This document shows, in pieces, positions 52,919-61,595 of a DNA stretch of 64,000 nucleotides (the first letter of the stretch is position 1; each line of letters starts with the position of its first letter). The DNA comes from VAZQ01 sp963841105 (GTDB lineage: Bacteria > Pseudomonadota > Alphaproteobacteria > Rhizobiales > Xanthobacteraceae), in contig CAWJCB010000002.1 of NCBI GenBank assembly GCA_963841105.1, positions 1-64,000 of the forward strand. Reading direction: 5' to 3'. A program made the translations under genes and the position numbers. Under the pieces are notes generated by a model. The model was not told where the DNA came from. It was given only the letters and a program-made list of their open reading frames with translations, and made no database searches.

Positions 52919-53261
52919 GATGCCGTCCGGTTAGAATGCACAGATCAGAGATAATTGCTCGATCTGTTCATTTCGAGAGGCTGACCCTGCGCGCCGGTAT
53001 CGATCACAAAGCTCAAGCGCCACAAGCCGCGAGCGACCGCCTGGATTGACCATCCAGCGAAATCTGGGTTGGCATCAAAGGATGGTCCGGTACCGAGGCT
53101 GGATTTCTCGGTTTCAGGCGTATGTGCGGGGCAGGATGTTGCCCGCTGGACGCGGTTGGGAATTGAGGAGCGCCCGGATTTCGCTGGCCGCTCAATCCGG
53201 GTTATAATGCCCAGTTGACCAGCACTGGCGCGCAGGCGGTCACGACAGCTTGTCGAAGCCG
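52919..53261. other. intergenic region with a partial palindromic repeat
   Basis: This gap carries the tldD promoter. GAGCGCCCGGATTTCGCTGG followed by CCGCTCAATCCGGGTTAT at about 53168-53206 resembles a degraded family-A repeat. No coding frame was recognised. Confidence 0.45.
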
Positions 53262-53792
53262 TCACCGAATCCCTTGAGACTCTATCGGGAAGCCGATGCC
53301 CTCCTCAGGGGTCTGGAAGATGATGAAGGTAGCGGTCTGGCCGGTGCGCAGCTGCTTGAGCAGATTATCGTCCATCACCACTTCCGCGACGCAACCGTTG
53401 GGCAGGCAGCGGACGAACCCGGCCCGGCCGACATCCACCTGGTCGATCTTGAGGCCAAGCCCGGAAGGCAGCAGCACCCCCACCGGGGCGACCACCCGCA
53501 TCAGCTTGGATTTGTGATCAGCGGTCTTGAGGACGATGACAGTGAGGCCGACATTGGCGCGATCTTCCGCGGTCACGCTCTGAATGAGGGCGCACTGCTC
53601 GCCCTGGGCTCCGGGCGGAGTGTCGCAACGGACTTGCCAATCATTGTGGACCGATTTTACCGCACCCTGGGCGGCGGCTTGATTCGTCGCTCCATCCCAA
53701 ATGGCAAACACCATGGCGCTGGCGAGCACCCACTTGGCGGCCGTGCCGGCGCCGACCGTGCGCGCAAGTAGCTTTCGGCTGAATGAAAGCAT
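53262..53792 (-). CDS. invasion-associated locus B (IalB) family protein
   Basis: A signal peptide ending near NQAAAQ precedes a 130-residue domain. VHNDWQVRCDTPPGAQGEQC, RVVAPVGVLLPSGLGLKID and GFVRCLPNGCVAEVVMDDNL match the IalB family, with paired cysteines for disulfides. In Bartonella the protein aids red-cell invasion; in free-living rhizobia the role is unknown and probably concerns the envelope. It diverges from the cytochrome oxidase operon. Confidence 0.88.
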   Translation of the reverse strand: MLSFSRKLLARTVGAGTAAKWVLASAMVFAIWDGATNQAAAQGAVKSVHNDWQVRCDTPPGAQGEQCALIQSVTAEDRANVGLTVIVLKTADHKSKLMRVVAPVGVLLPSGLGLKIDQVDVGRAGFVRCLPNGCVAEVVMDDNLLKQLRTGQTATFIIFQTPEEGIGFPIESQGIR

Positions 53793-54131
53793 CCCAGTTT
53801 CCCCCCAAGCGCTCCAAGCCGTCCCGTCCCGCGGCGTGGCTCATCGACATCCTCGCGCAGCGTAACGTTGCGCGCAATGGTGCAAGCGACGAGTCAAGGA
53901 TTGGTAAAGCAGTGCATTATGGCTGAAAAAGGGATTAAAAAGCTTGTCTTGCACGACTGATACGTTTGCGCGCTTACGTCGCGCGCCAATGTTGTCTTGA
54001 CGATCATGGGTAGCATTGCGGGACCGCGGGAATTATGTTCTAGAGGCCAAAATTCCTCGTGCGACCGGTTCTCATGCGCGGAGCAGCCAGCAGTGCGAGC
54101 GCTGCGCCCCATTTGCAAGGAGCAAACAGCG
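53793..54131. other. divergent promoter region of ialB and the cytochrome oxidase operon
   Basis: This gap is AT-richer than its surroundings and must carry the cox promoter. Frames opening at 53997 or nearby can be joined to coxB, but the ribosome site AAGGAG before 54132 supports the later start. No clear operator was recognised. Confidence 0.45.
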
Positions 54132-55043
54132 ATGAGGCTTGCGACGAGGCTTGGGACCCTGCTTAGGGCGCTGCTTGGCATGATGCTTGGCACGAAGCTT
54201 CGATTGAAGCGATTGGCCGGTTTGGCGATCACGATGGGTGCCGTCCTTGCCGGCGCGCACACGGCCGTGGCTGCATTCGGGCAGCCTACGCCCTGGCAGG
54301 TCGGAATGCAGCAATCGGCCACGCCGGTAATGGACAGCATGGTCTGGTTCCATGATTTTCTGCTCTACATCATCACTGCAATCGTCGCTTTCGTGCTGGT
54401 GCTGCTTCTCACGGTGATGGTGCGCTTCAACGCCCGCCGCAATCCCGTTCCCGCGCGAACCACACACAACACATTCCTGGAAATAGCCTGGACGACGGTT
54501 CCAATCGTCATTCTGCTGGTGATTGCCGTACCCTCGTTCAAGCTCTTGTTCTTCCAACTCATCCCCCCGCCGGCGGATCTGACTGTGAAGGCCACGGGCA
54601 AGCAGTGGTACTGGAGCTACGGCTATCCCGATGCTGGCCAGATTGAATTCGACTCCCTTATGCTGAAGGCAGGCGAGCTCAAGCAAGGCGATCTTCGTCT
54701 CCTGGCTGTGGACAATGAGATGGTGGTGCCCGTGAACAAGAACGTCCACGTGATTGTGACCGGCGCCGACGTCATCCATGCGTTTGCGGTGCCGTCATTC
54801 GGCGTGAAGATCGATGCCATCCCCGGCCGCATCAACGAGACCTGGTTCAGGGCCACCCGGGAAGGCGTCTATTACGGCCAGTGCTCGGAGCTTTGCGGCA
54901 AGGATCACGCTTTCATGCCGATTGCCGTGCGTGTGGTGAGCGAGCAGGCTTTCACGACCTGGCTCGACGAAGCGAAGAAAAAATACGCCGCGATGGGAAC
55001 GGCGCCGATCAACATCGCGGGGATGCAATCCGATCCGAATTGA
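54132..55043 (+). CDS. coxB: cytochrome c oxidase subunit II
   Basis: After a hydrophobic leader, two membrane helices (FLLYIITAIVAFVLVLLLTV and IVILLVIAVPSFKLLFFQLI) anchor the CuA domain. The CuA ligands are in VIHAFAVPSFGVKIDAIPGR and YYGQCSELCGKDHAFMPI (two Cys, His, Met), and KQWYWSYGYPDAG is the aromatic electron-entry patch. It receives electrons from cytochrome c in the aa3 oxidase. The N-terminus has an unusual leucine-rich stretch (LGTLLRALLGMMLGTKLRLK). coxA follows after 59 nt. Confidence 0.95.
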   Translation: MRLATRLGTLLRALLGMMLGTKLRLKRLAGLAITMGAVLAGAHTAVAAFGQPTPWQVGMQQSATPVMDSMVWFHDFLLYIITAIVAFVLVLLLTVMVRFNARRNPVPARTTHNTFLEIAWTTVPIVILLVIAVPSFKLLFFQLIPPPADLTVKATGKQWYWSYGYPDAGQIEFDSLMLKAGELKQGDLRLLAVDNEMVVPVNKNVHVIVTGADVIHAFAVPSFGVKIDAIPGRINETWFRATREGVYYGQCSELCGKDHAFMPIAVRVVSEQAFTTWLDEAKKKYAAMGTAPINIAGMQSDPN

Positions 55044-55102
55044 TTCTGCCGCCGGCGCGGCGAGAGGCGCAAGCGGCACGCGCGATTTCGAGGACTTGAA
55101 CC

Positions 55103-56710
55103 ATGGCGACTGCGACGACACTCCACGCCGAAGGCCACCACGAGCTCCCGCACGGATGGCGGCGTTTCGTCTACTCCACCAATCACAAGGACATCGGCAC
55201 GATGTACCTGGTGTTTGCGCTGATGGGCGGCATCGTGGGCGGCGTGCTTTCCATCGGGATGCGACTCGAACTGATGTATCCCGGGCTGCAGATATTTCCT
55301 ACCTCGCATGAGTTCAATGTCTTCACCACCGCGCATGGTCTCATCATGATCTTTTTCATGGTGATGCCGGCGATGATCGGCGGCTTCGGGAACTGGATGG
55401 TTCCGCTGATGATTGGTGCGCCGGACATGGCGTTTCCGCGCATGAACAACATCTCGTTCTGGCTGCTGCCGGCATCATTCACTCTCCTCGTCATATCGCT
55501 GTTCGTGGAAGGAGAGCCGGGAGCGCCTGGCGTGGGAGCGGGATGGACCCTCTATGCCCCGCTCTCGACATCGGGGCATCCGGGTCCCGCCGTCGACTTT
55601 GCCATCCTTGCGCTGCACCTCGCCGGCGCTTCCTCCATCCTTGGCGCCATCAACTTCATCACCACCATCTTCAACATGCGCGCGCCCGGGATGACGCTGC
55701 ACAAGATGCCGCTGTTTGTCTGGTCGCAGCTGGTCACCGTTTTCCTGCTGCTGCTGGCGCTGCCGGTGCTCGCCGGCGCCATCACCATGCTGCTCACCGA
55801 CCGTAATTTCGGGACCACCTTCTTCACCCCCGACGGCGGCGGCGATCCCGTTCTCTTTCAGCACCTGTTCTGGTTCTTCGGGCATCCTGAGGTCTACATC
55901 CTGATAGTGCCCGGCTTCGGGATGGTCAGTCAGATCGTCGCCACTTTCGCGAAGAAGCCGGTCTTTGGCTATCTCGGTATGGCCTACGCCATGGTGGCGA
56001 TCGGCGGCATCGGTTTTGTCGTGTGGGCGCACCACATGTACACCGTCGGAATGTTGACGGCTGCGCAGGCGTATTTCGTGGTGGCCACCATGGTGATCGC
56101 GGTACCGACCGGTGTGAAGATATTCTCCTGGATTGCGACCATGTGGGGGGGCTCCATCGAGTTCAAGGTGCCGATGCTGTGGGCGATCGGCTTCATCTTC
56201 CTGTTCACCGTCGGTGGCGTGACCGGCGTTGTGCTGGCGAATGCCGGCGTCGACCGCGCCCTCCAGGATACCTACTACGTCGTGGCGCACTTCCATTACG
56301 TCCTTTCCCTCGGCGCCGTATTCACGATTTTCGCCGGCTGGTATTACTGGTTTCCGAAGATCAGCGGATACATGTATTCCGAAGCAATCGGCAGGTGGCA
56401 TTTCTGGCTCACCTTCATCGGTGTCAATCTCGTGTTCTTCCCGCAGCATTTTCTCGGGTTGGCTGGGATGCCGCGCCGCATCGCCGATTATCCCGACGCC
56501 TTCGCCGGCTGGAACATGGTTTCCTCGTACGGCGCGTATATCTCCGGGTTCGGCACGTTGGTTTTTCTGTACGGCCTGGCGTACGCTTTTGTGCGCAAGC
56601 AAAAGGCGGCAGATAATCCGTGGGGCGCCGGCGCCACAACGCTGGAATGGACGCTGCCTTCGCCGCCGCCGTTCCACCAGTACAACGAGTTGCCGCTTAT
56701 TCGCGCATGA
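55103..56710 (+). CDS. coxA: cytochrome c oxidase subunit I
   Basis: The 535-residue protein has about twelve membrane helices. FTTAHGLIMIFFMVMPAMIG carries a low-spin heme histidine. HLFWFFGHPEVYILIVPGFG has the CuB histidine cross-linked to tyrosine. VWAHHMYTVGM has the two further CuB histidines, and VVAHFHYVLSLG binds hemes a and a3. FGNWMVPLMIGAPDMAFPRM belongs to the proton-channel region. It is the catalytic subunit that reduces oxygen to water and pumps protons. Confidence 0.97.
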   Translation: MATATTLHAEGHHELPHGWRRFVYSTNHKDIGTMYLVFALMGGIVGGVLSIGMRLELMYPGLQIFPTSHEFNVFTTAHGLIMIFFMVMPAMIGGFGNWMVPLMIGAPDMAFPRMNNISFWLLPASFTLLVISLFVEGEPGAPGVGAGWTLYAPLSTSGHPGPAVDFAILALHLAGASSILGAINFITTIFNMRAPGMTLHKMPLFVWSQLVTVFLLLLALPVLAGAITMLLTDRNFGTTFFTPDGGGDPVLFQHLFWFFGHPEVYILIVPGFGMVSQIVATFAKKPVFGYLGMAYAMVAIGGIGFVVWAHHMYTVGMLTAAQAYFVVATMVIAVPTGVKIFSWIATMWGGSIEFKVPMLWAIGFIFLFTVGGVTGVVLANAGVDRALQDTYYVVAHFHYVLSLGAVFTIFAGWYYWFPKISGYMYSEAIGRWHFWLTFIGVNLVFFPQHFLGLAGMPRRIADYPDAFAGWNMVSSYGAYISGFGTLVFLYGLAYAFVRKQKAADNPWGAGATTLEWTLPSPPPFHQYNELPLIRA

Positions 56711-56763
56711 CGCAGAGCGTTGTTGGTGATGCATTCCCTATCAATTCATAAGTTGAGACCCCG

Positions 56764-57723
56764 ATGTCACTGATCGGCGAGGGCGCAGATTTAGCTCCAC
56801 CCACGCCTCCGGCCGCTTCTCTGCGCCGGCTCGAGCCGAGCATCGCCGGCGTGGGCGACTACGTCGCGCTGATGAAACCGCGCGTCATGTCGCTTGTCAT
56901 TTTCACTGCCTTTGTCGGCATGCTGATTGCGCCGGGACATCTTCACCCCGTGATCGGCTTCACCGCGCTCCTGTGCATCTCGGTCGGGGCCGGAGCGGCC
57001 GGCGCGCTGAACATGTGGTACGACGCCGACATTGACGCGGCGATGACGCGCACTTCGGCGCGGCCGATTCCGCAGGGGCGTATTGCGCCGGGCGAGGCTC
57101 TGGGCTTTGGCCTGACGCTGGCGGGCTTTTCCACCGTCGTGCTTGGGCTGCTCGTGAACTGGCTGGCTGCGGCGCTGCTCGCGTTTACGATTTTCTTTTA
57201 CGTCGTCGTTTATACGATCTGGCTCAAGCGGCGCACCCCGCAGAACATCGTGATCGGGGGGGCGGCGGGCGCCTTTCCGCCGATGATCGGATGGGCGGCG
57301 GCGACCGGGGGCATTTCCGTCGAGCCGTGCCTTCTCTTCTCCATCGTTTTCTTCTGGACGCCGCCGCATTTCTGGGCGCTCTCGCTCACCCGCGTGAAGG
57401 ACTATGCGCGCGCCGGCCTGCCGATGCTGCCGGTCGTCGCAGGGTTGGAGGAAACCAGGCGGCAGGTTCTGCTTTATTCAATCGCTCTCGCGCTTATTGG
57501 GACGTCGCCCTGGCTGCTCGGATACAGCAATGCTGTCTACGGCCTTACCGCGCTCTTGTTAGGCGCCCTGATGGTCGCCTTGGCCTTGCACGTGCGCGGG
57601 GAGCGTGAAGGAAAGCGCGCAGATCGCGCGGCGCAACGGCTGTTTGGGTTTTCCATCGTCTATCTGTTCGTCTTGTTTGCCGCCCTGCTGATCGAAAGGG
57701 GCATCGCCGGGCACGGGATGTGA
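56764..57723 (+). CDS. ctaB: protoheme IX farnesyltransferase (heme O synthase)
   Basis: The UbiA-type prenyltransferase has nine predicted helices in 319 residues. The first aspartate motif is in NMWYDADIDAAMTRTSARPI, and YTIWLKRRTPQNIVIGGAAG with FPPMIGWAAATG is the second conserved region. FFWTPPHFWALSL and VKDYARAGLPMLPVVAG are specific to heme O synthases. It adds farnesyl to heme b on the way to heme a of the oxidase. It lies in the cox operon between coxA and coxF. Confidence 0.95.
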   Translation: MSLIGEGADLAPPTPPAASLRRLEPSIAGVGDYVALMKPRVMSLVIFTAFVGMLIAPGHLHPVIGFTALLCISVGAGAAGALNMWYDADIDAAMTRTSARPIPQGRIAPGEALGFGLTLAGFSTVVLGLLVNWLAAALLAFTIFFYVVVYTIWLKRRTPQNIVIGGAAGAFPPMIGWAAATGGISVEPCLLFSIVFFWTPPHFWALSLTRVKDYARAGLPMLPVVAGLEETRRQVLLYSIALALIGTSPWLLGYSNAVYGLTALLLGALMVALALHVRGEREGKRADRAAQRLFGFSIVYLFVLFAALLIERGIAGHGM

Positions 57724-57737
57724 AAGGATGTCGTGAC

Positions 57738-57896
57738 ATGGACATTGAACCTGCGCGAATCGTGCTTTCAGACGAGCAGAGGCGCACGCGCCGCGCCCGG
57801 TCTATCGCCATTGCGTTGGCGCTTGGGGCGCTCGTTATCCTGTTCTACGTGGTCACGCTGGTGAAAGGGCCGGCGGTCTTGAACCGGCCATTGTGA
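57738..57896 (+). CDS. coxF: CoxF-like small membrane protein
   Basis: A 52-residue protein: a soluble N-terminus (MDIEPARIVLSDEQRRTRRA), one membrane helix (SIAIALALGALVILFYVVTL) and a short tail VKGPAVLNRPL. The size, topology and position between ctaB and ctaG match the small coxF gene of rhizobial cox operons. It is easily missed because of its length. Its function is unsettled, perhaps oxidase assembly or a small subunit. Confidence 0.8.
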   Translation: MDIEPARIVLSDEQRRTRRARSIAIALALGALVILFYVVTLVKGPAVLNRPL

Positions 57897-57912
57897 TCGA
57901 GCGGGGGGTCCG

Positions 57913-58509
57913 ATGAGCACGCCGCGCAACGCGCTACACTCCCGCAAGGACATTCTGGTCGCCGCCGCGTGCGGTGTTTTCGTCGCGGCGATGGTGGGAG
58001 CGGCTTACGCCGCCGTCCCCCTCTACAACTGGTTCTGCCGCAGCACGGGGTTCGGCGGCACGCCGCAACTCGCGAGCGCAGCCCCTGGTCACATTGTGGA
58101 CCGCACACTCGCGATCCGCTTTGATGCCAACGTGGCCGGAGGGCTTCCGTGGCGGTTCGAGCCGGAGGTCACTTCTGTCAATGTCAAAGTCGGCGAAGTC
58201 GTCACGGTGAATTACCGGGTGACCAACCAATCGGCTCGCGATACGACCGGCATTGCATCGTATAATGTTTCGCCACCGACGATGGGAGCGTACTTCACCA
58301 AGATCAACTGCTTCTGCTTCAACGAGCAGCAATTGCGCGCCGGCGAGCAGCGAGACATGGCGGTCGTGTTTTTCGTTGACCCGCGGATCATGAACGACTC
58401 CGAGCAGGGTGACCTCGACGCGATCACGCTCTCGTACACGATGTATCCAGTGCGCCAGCCGCGGCCCAAGCAGAGTGGTTTCAACGCCGGCGTGCCCGGA
58501 GACGGTTGA
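57913..58509 (+). CDS. ctaG: cytochrome c oxidase assembly protein CtaG/Cox11
   Basis: One N-terminal membrane helix (ILVAAACGVFVAAMVGAAYA) is followed by AAVPLYNWFCRSTGFGGTPQ. The periplasmic immunoglobulin-like domain has the copper-binding INCFCFNEQQL, and EQRDMAVVFFVDP is also diagnostic. The 198-residue length is typical. Cox11 delivers copper to the CuB site of subunit I. A palindromic repeat separates it from coxC. Confidence 0.95.
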   Translation: MSTPRNALHSRKDILVAAACGVFVAAMVGAAYAAVPLYNWFCRSTGFGGTPQLASAAPGHIVDRTLAIRFDANVAGGLPWRFEPEVTSVNVKVGEVVTVNYRVTNQSARDTTGIASYNVSPPTMGAYFTKINCFCFNEQQLRAGEQRDMAVVFFVDPRIMNDSEQGDLDAITLSYTMYPVRQPRPKQSGFNAGVPGDG

Positions 58510-58556
58510 CATGATTGAGCCGGTAAGGAAGTTTGCGATGATATTACAGCCACTCT

Positions 58557-58653
58557 CCCGTCATGGCCGGGCTTGTCCCGGCCATCCACGTCTGCGCTTC
58601 CCGAAGCTCTCAAAGAAAGACGTAGATGCCCGGCACAGGGCCGGGCATGACGG
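58557..58653. repeat. palindromic intergenic repeat, family C
   Basis: CCCGTCATGGCCGGGCTTGT and the matching end CCGGGCATGACGG enclose a CATCCACGTC/GACGTAGATG pair. It is the sister of 32497-32595. It sits inside the cox operon between ctaG and coxC, where it may act on mRNA stability or partial termination. Confidence 0.7.
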
Positions 58654-58695
58654 AAGTTGGGTGTAAGGCGCATCCAGAGCAGGAGACGGAGCCAG

Positions 58696-59557
58696 ATGGC
58701 TGAAGCCCATGCCAAGCCGCATCATGACTACCACCTGGTTGACCCAAGTCCGTGGCCGGCAATCGGCTCGATCTCGCTGTTCGTGACTGCGGTCGGCGCG
58801 ATCACGTGGATGCACCACATTGTCGACGCGGCTCCGTTCATTTTCGGCGTTGGGGTGATCGGCACCCTCTACACCATGTTCGGGTGGTGGCGTGATGTTG
58901 CGCGTGAGGCCACCTACCAGGGCCATCACACCCAGGTTGTGCAGTATCTCGCATCGCTACGGAATGATCCTGTTCATTGCCTCGGAGGTGATGTTCTTCG
59001 TCGCGTGGTTCTGGGCATATTTCAACAGTGCGCTCTTCCCCGCCGACATGCGTCAGTTGACCCGCGAGCAATTGTTCGGCGGCGTCTGGCCACCGCACGG
59101 GATCGAGACTTTCGATCCCTGGCATTTGCCGCTGCTGAACACCCTCATCCTGCTCACCTCCGGCACCACGGTGACGTGGGCGCACCATGCCCTCCTGGAA
59201 AACGACCGGAAGGGTCTCAAGTGGGGTCTCATCCTCACCATCGTGCTTGGTCTGATTTTCACGGCGGTGCAGGCCTACGAGTACACTCACGCTGCATTCA
59301 ACTTCAGTGGCAACATCTATGGCGCCACGTTTTTCATGGCCACCGGCTTTCACGGCGCCCATGTGATCATCGGGTCGACCTTCCTGATCGTATGCCTGAT
59401 CCGAGCCTATCTCGGCCACTTCACTCCGACGCAGCACCTTGGCTTTGAGTTCGCTGCCTGGTACTGGCACTTCGTTGACGTGGTCTGGCTGTTCTTGTTC
59501 GCATGTATCTATGTGTGGGGTTCGGGCGCCGAGGCCGCAGTGGCCGGCGGTCATTAG
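58696..59557 (+). CDS. coxC: cytochrome c oxidase subunit III, frameshifted
   Basis: The ATG at 58696 follows AGGAGACGG. The N-terminal helices (ISLFVTAVGAITWMHHIVDA, TLYTMFGWWRDVAREATYQG) lead to GHHTQVVQ, where an extra T at about 58945 shifts the frame. Without it the sequence reads VVQISHRYGMILFIASEVMF, matching the family exactly. Five more helices follow, with the lipid-binding LEYTH-like QAYEYTHAAF and the final FAAWYWHFVDVVWLFLF. Reconstructed length is about 286 residues. As an essential oxidase subunit it is unlikely to be truly broken. Confidence 0.93.
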
Positions 59558-59601
59558 ACCGGGATGATTTCTCTGTTTTCCGAAAACCGGTAAGTTGATG
59601 C

Positions 59602-60576
59602 TCACTGCGCCGCAAGCTTGCCGCGACGGATCGTGTCCGCCCAGATTTCGGCCTCGGCTTTAACGTCCTCCAGGAATTTTTTCGGGGGCTCGCCGCCGGC
59701 GTTGAAGCCGAGCTCGTCCAGCCGCTTTCGCACCGTTGCGTCCGCCAATGCGGACAGCACGGCGTCATAGAGTTTGTCCAGCACCGACTGCGGCGTGCCG
59801 CGCGGCGCGGCGAGGCCCCACCAGTTGGAGGTAACAAAATCCGGCACCCCACTCTCGATCACGGTTGGAAGTGGAATGCCGGGTAGGCGCTGTCGGCTGG
59901 CAACCGCGAGCGCCCGGATGCGGCCTGCTTCGACCTGGCTCCGGCCGACGCCCCATCCGACAAGATAAAGCTGAACATCGTTCGCGATCAGCGCTTGCAT
60001 CGCCGGTGAGGCGCCGCGATAAGGCACATGGACCAGCTCAATTCCGGTCAGTTGCTGCAGCCGCTCGACGGCAAGGTGCGGCGTCGTACCGACGCTGGGC
60101 GAGGCGTAGTTCAGCTTGCCGGGGTTGGCTTTGGCATAATCGATGAATTCACTGAGCGTTTTCGCCGGCACCAAAGGATTGGTGTACAGCACCGCCGAAA
60201 CGTCGGTCAATTTTGTGATCAGTGTGAATGCTGCCAATGGATCGAAGCGTACCTCCGGAAACATGAACTGATTGATGGTGAAGTTGTTGGTGGCGCCGAG
60301 GAGTAGCGTGTAGCCGTCCGGCGAGGCTTTGGCGACGCTCTGCGCGCCGATCGTACCGCCGCCGCCCGCGCGGGCATCGATCACAAGCGGCTGACCAAGA
60401 TTGCGCTCGATCGCCGAGCCAAGCAGGCGGACCGAAATGTCACCGGCCCCACCGGCGGCGTAAGGCACGACGACCGTGATCGGCCGTTCCGGGTACTCTG
60501 CCGCCATTGCGTGGCGGCCGGCGATGGCGGTCGCTCCACTTACAATGATGAACACTCGGCGATTCATGGCAGACAT
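59602..60576 (-). CDS. Bug/TctC-family periplasmic solute-binding protein
   Basis: A signal peptide (RVFIIVSGATAIAGRHAMA) precedes EYPERPITVVVPYAAGGAGD, the family start. VIDARAGGGGTIGAQSVAKA, ASPDGYTLLLGATNNFTINQ, GKLNYASPSVGTTPHLAVER and ELVHVPYRGASPAMQALIAN are the conserved ligand-pocket segments. At 324 residues it is intact, unlike the related protein at 3484-4480. It starts 27 nt after the MBL-fold gene on the same strand. No TctAB membrane genes are nearby. Confidence 0.92.
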   Translation of the reverse strand: MSAMNRRVFIIVSGATAIAGRHAMAAEYPERPITVVVPYAAGGAGDISVRLLGSAIERNLGQPLVIDARAGGGGTIGAQSVAKASPDGYTLLLGATNNFTINQFMFPEVRFDPLAAFTLITKLTDVSAVLYTNPLVPAKTLSEFIDYAKANPGKLNYASPSVGTTPHLAVERLQQLTGIELVHVPYRGASPAMQALIANDVQLYLVGWGVGRSQVEAGRIRALAVASRQRLPGIPLPTVIESGVPDFVTSNWWGLAAPRGTPQSVLDKLYDAVLSALADATVRKRLDELGFNAGGEPPKKFLEDVKAEAEIWADTIRRGKLAAQ

Positions 60577-60603
60577 GACGTTCTCCGGTGCGACGGGCCC
60601 GCG

Positions 60604-61506
60604 TTACAGGTCTATCCTCATGAGGTCGTGTGCGATCTGCAGTGGACCCTGATAGGCGCTGCGAATGTCTTGAACGAACGCATCGATCTGCTGCGGTCCC
60701 ATCAGATCGACCGGCAAGTGTTTGGACGCCGCGCGCTTGAGCACCGGACTCAGGGAGTCGACGTGTCCGATATGAGTCGCGACCAGATGTTTGACGTTGC
60801 ACTCCACCGCGAGTTTGCCGAGGTCGCTCGGACTGGTGTGCGCGAACGTCCCTACTTTGGAGTGCCGCCGGTGTTCGATGAATGCTTCAGTGAAGGTGCA
60901 CTCATGGATGAGCAGATCGGCGTCGCGCGATAGCCGCGCGATGCCCTCGCAAGGCGCAGTGTCGCCGCTGAAAGTTATGATCTTGCCGTCGGCTTCGATG
61001 CGAAAGCCGTAGCAAGGCGATATCTGCGACGGGATGTGATCGACATGATCCGCTACAACCTTGATGTCATTGTCGACGAGGATGATGCCGGCGTCGAATT
61101 CGGTGACATGGGGCCGGATAGCTTCGATGTTCGCTTGTCGGACCGGATAGGCGGAGCGCGCGCGGATATCGGCGTCGAAGGCGCCACCCTCAAAGAGGTG
61201 GGTCACCAGATGCCTGGTGCCTTTGGGGCCGTGAATATTGGGCGCACCGGTGCGGCCCAGTATCCAGCTTGAAATGACGAAGAATGGCAGCTCACACACG
61301 TGATCGTGATGCAGGTGAGTCAGCAACAGATGTGAGACGTCGGCGGGATTGACGTTCACGCGCATCATCTGCCGCGTTGCGCCGTGACCGCAATCGATCA
61401 GGAAGTGTCGGCCGTTGTTGAGTGTGAGCAGAATCGATGTATGGCAACGGTCCGGGTCTGGAAGAGCTGCACCCGTGCCGAGCATGATGAGTTGCATCGC
61501 GTTCAC
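60604..61506 (-). CDS. MBL-fold metallo-hydrolase (RNase Z/arylsulfatase-like)
   Basis: The metal site THLHHDH at residues 63-69 is followed by the aspartate in TFSGDTAPC and the histidine in VATHIGHVD. LGTGAALPDPDRCHTSILL at the start is shared with RNase Z-like and AtsA-type hydrolases. The cytoplasmic protein has 300 residues and no signal. It probably cleaves an ester, lactone or phosphodiester. It forms an operon with the downstream Bug protein, so the two may handle the same compound. Confidence 0.88.
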   Translation of the reverse strand: MNAMQLIMLGTGAALPDPDRCHTSILLTLNNGRHFLIDCGHGATRQMMRVNVNPADVSHLLLTHLHHDHVCELPFFVISSWILGRTGAPNIHGPKGTRHLVTHLFEGGAFDADIRARSAYPVRQANIEAIRPHVTEFDAGIILVDNDIKVVADHVDHIPSQISPCYGFRIEADGKIITFSGDTAPCEGIARLSRDADLLIHECTFTEAFIEHRRHSKVGTFAHTSPSDLGKLAVECNVKHLVATHIGHVDSLSPVLKRAASKHLPVDLMGPQQIDAFVQDIRSAYQGPLQIAHDLMRIDL

Positions 61507-61595
61507 TCCAGCTTCGCCCGCGCCGGAAGGTTCCGTGAGGCGAAGGCAGTAATTAGGGTGGCGAGGGGCCGCAGGGGCAACTTCTTCTTCCTAAA

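Noticed and set aside
59558..59601. Short inverted sequence around GTTTTCC/GAAAAC after coxC
   Set aside because: The stem is short and lacks a T-run, so a terminator call was not justified.
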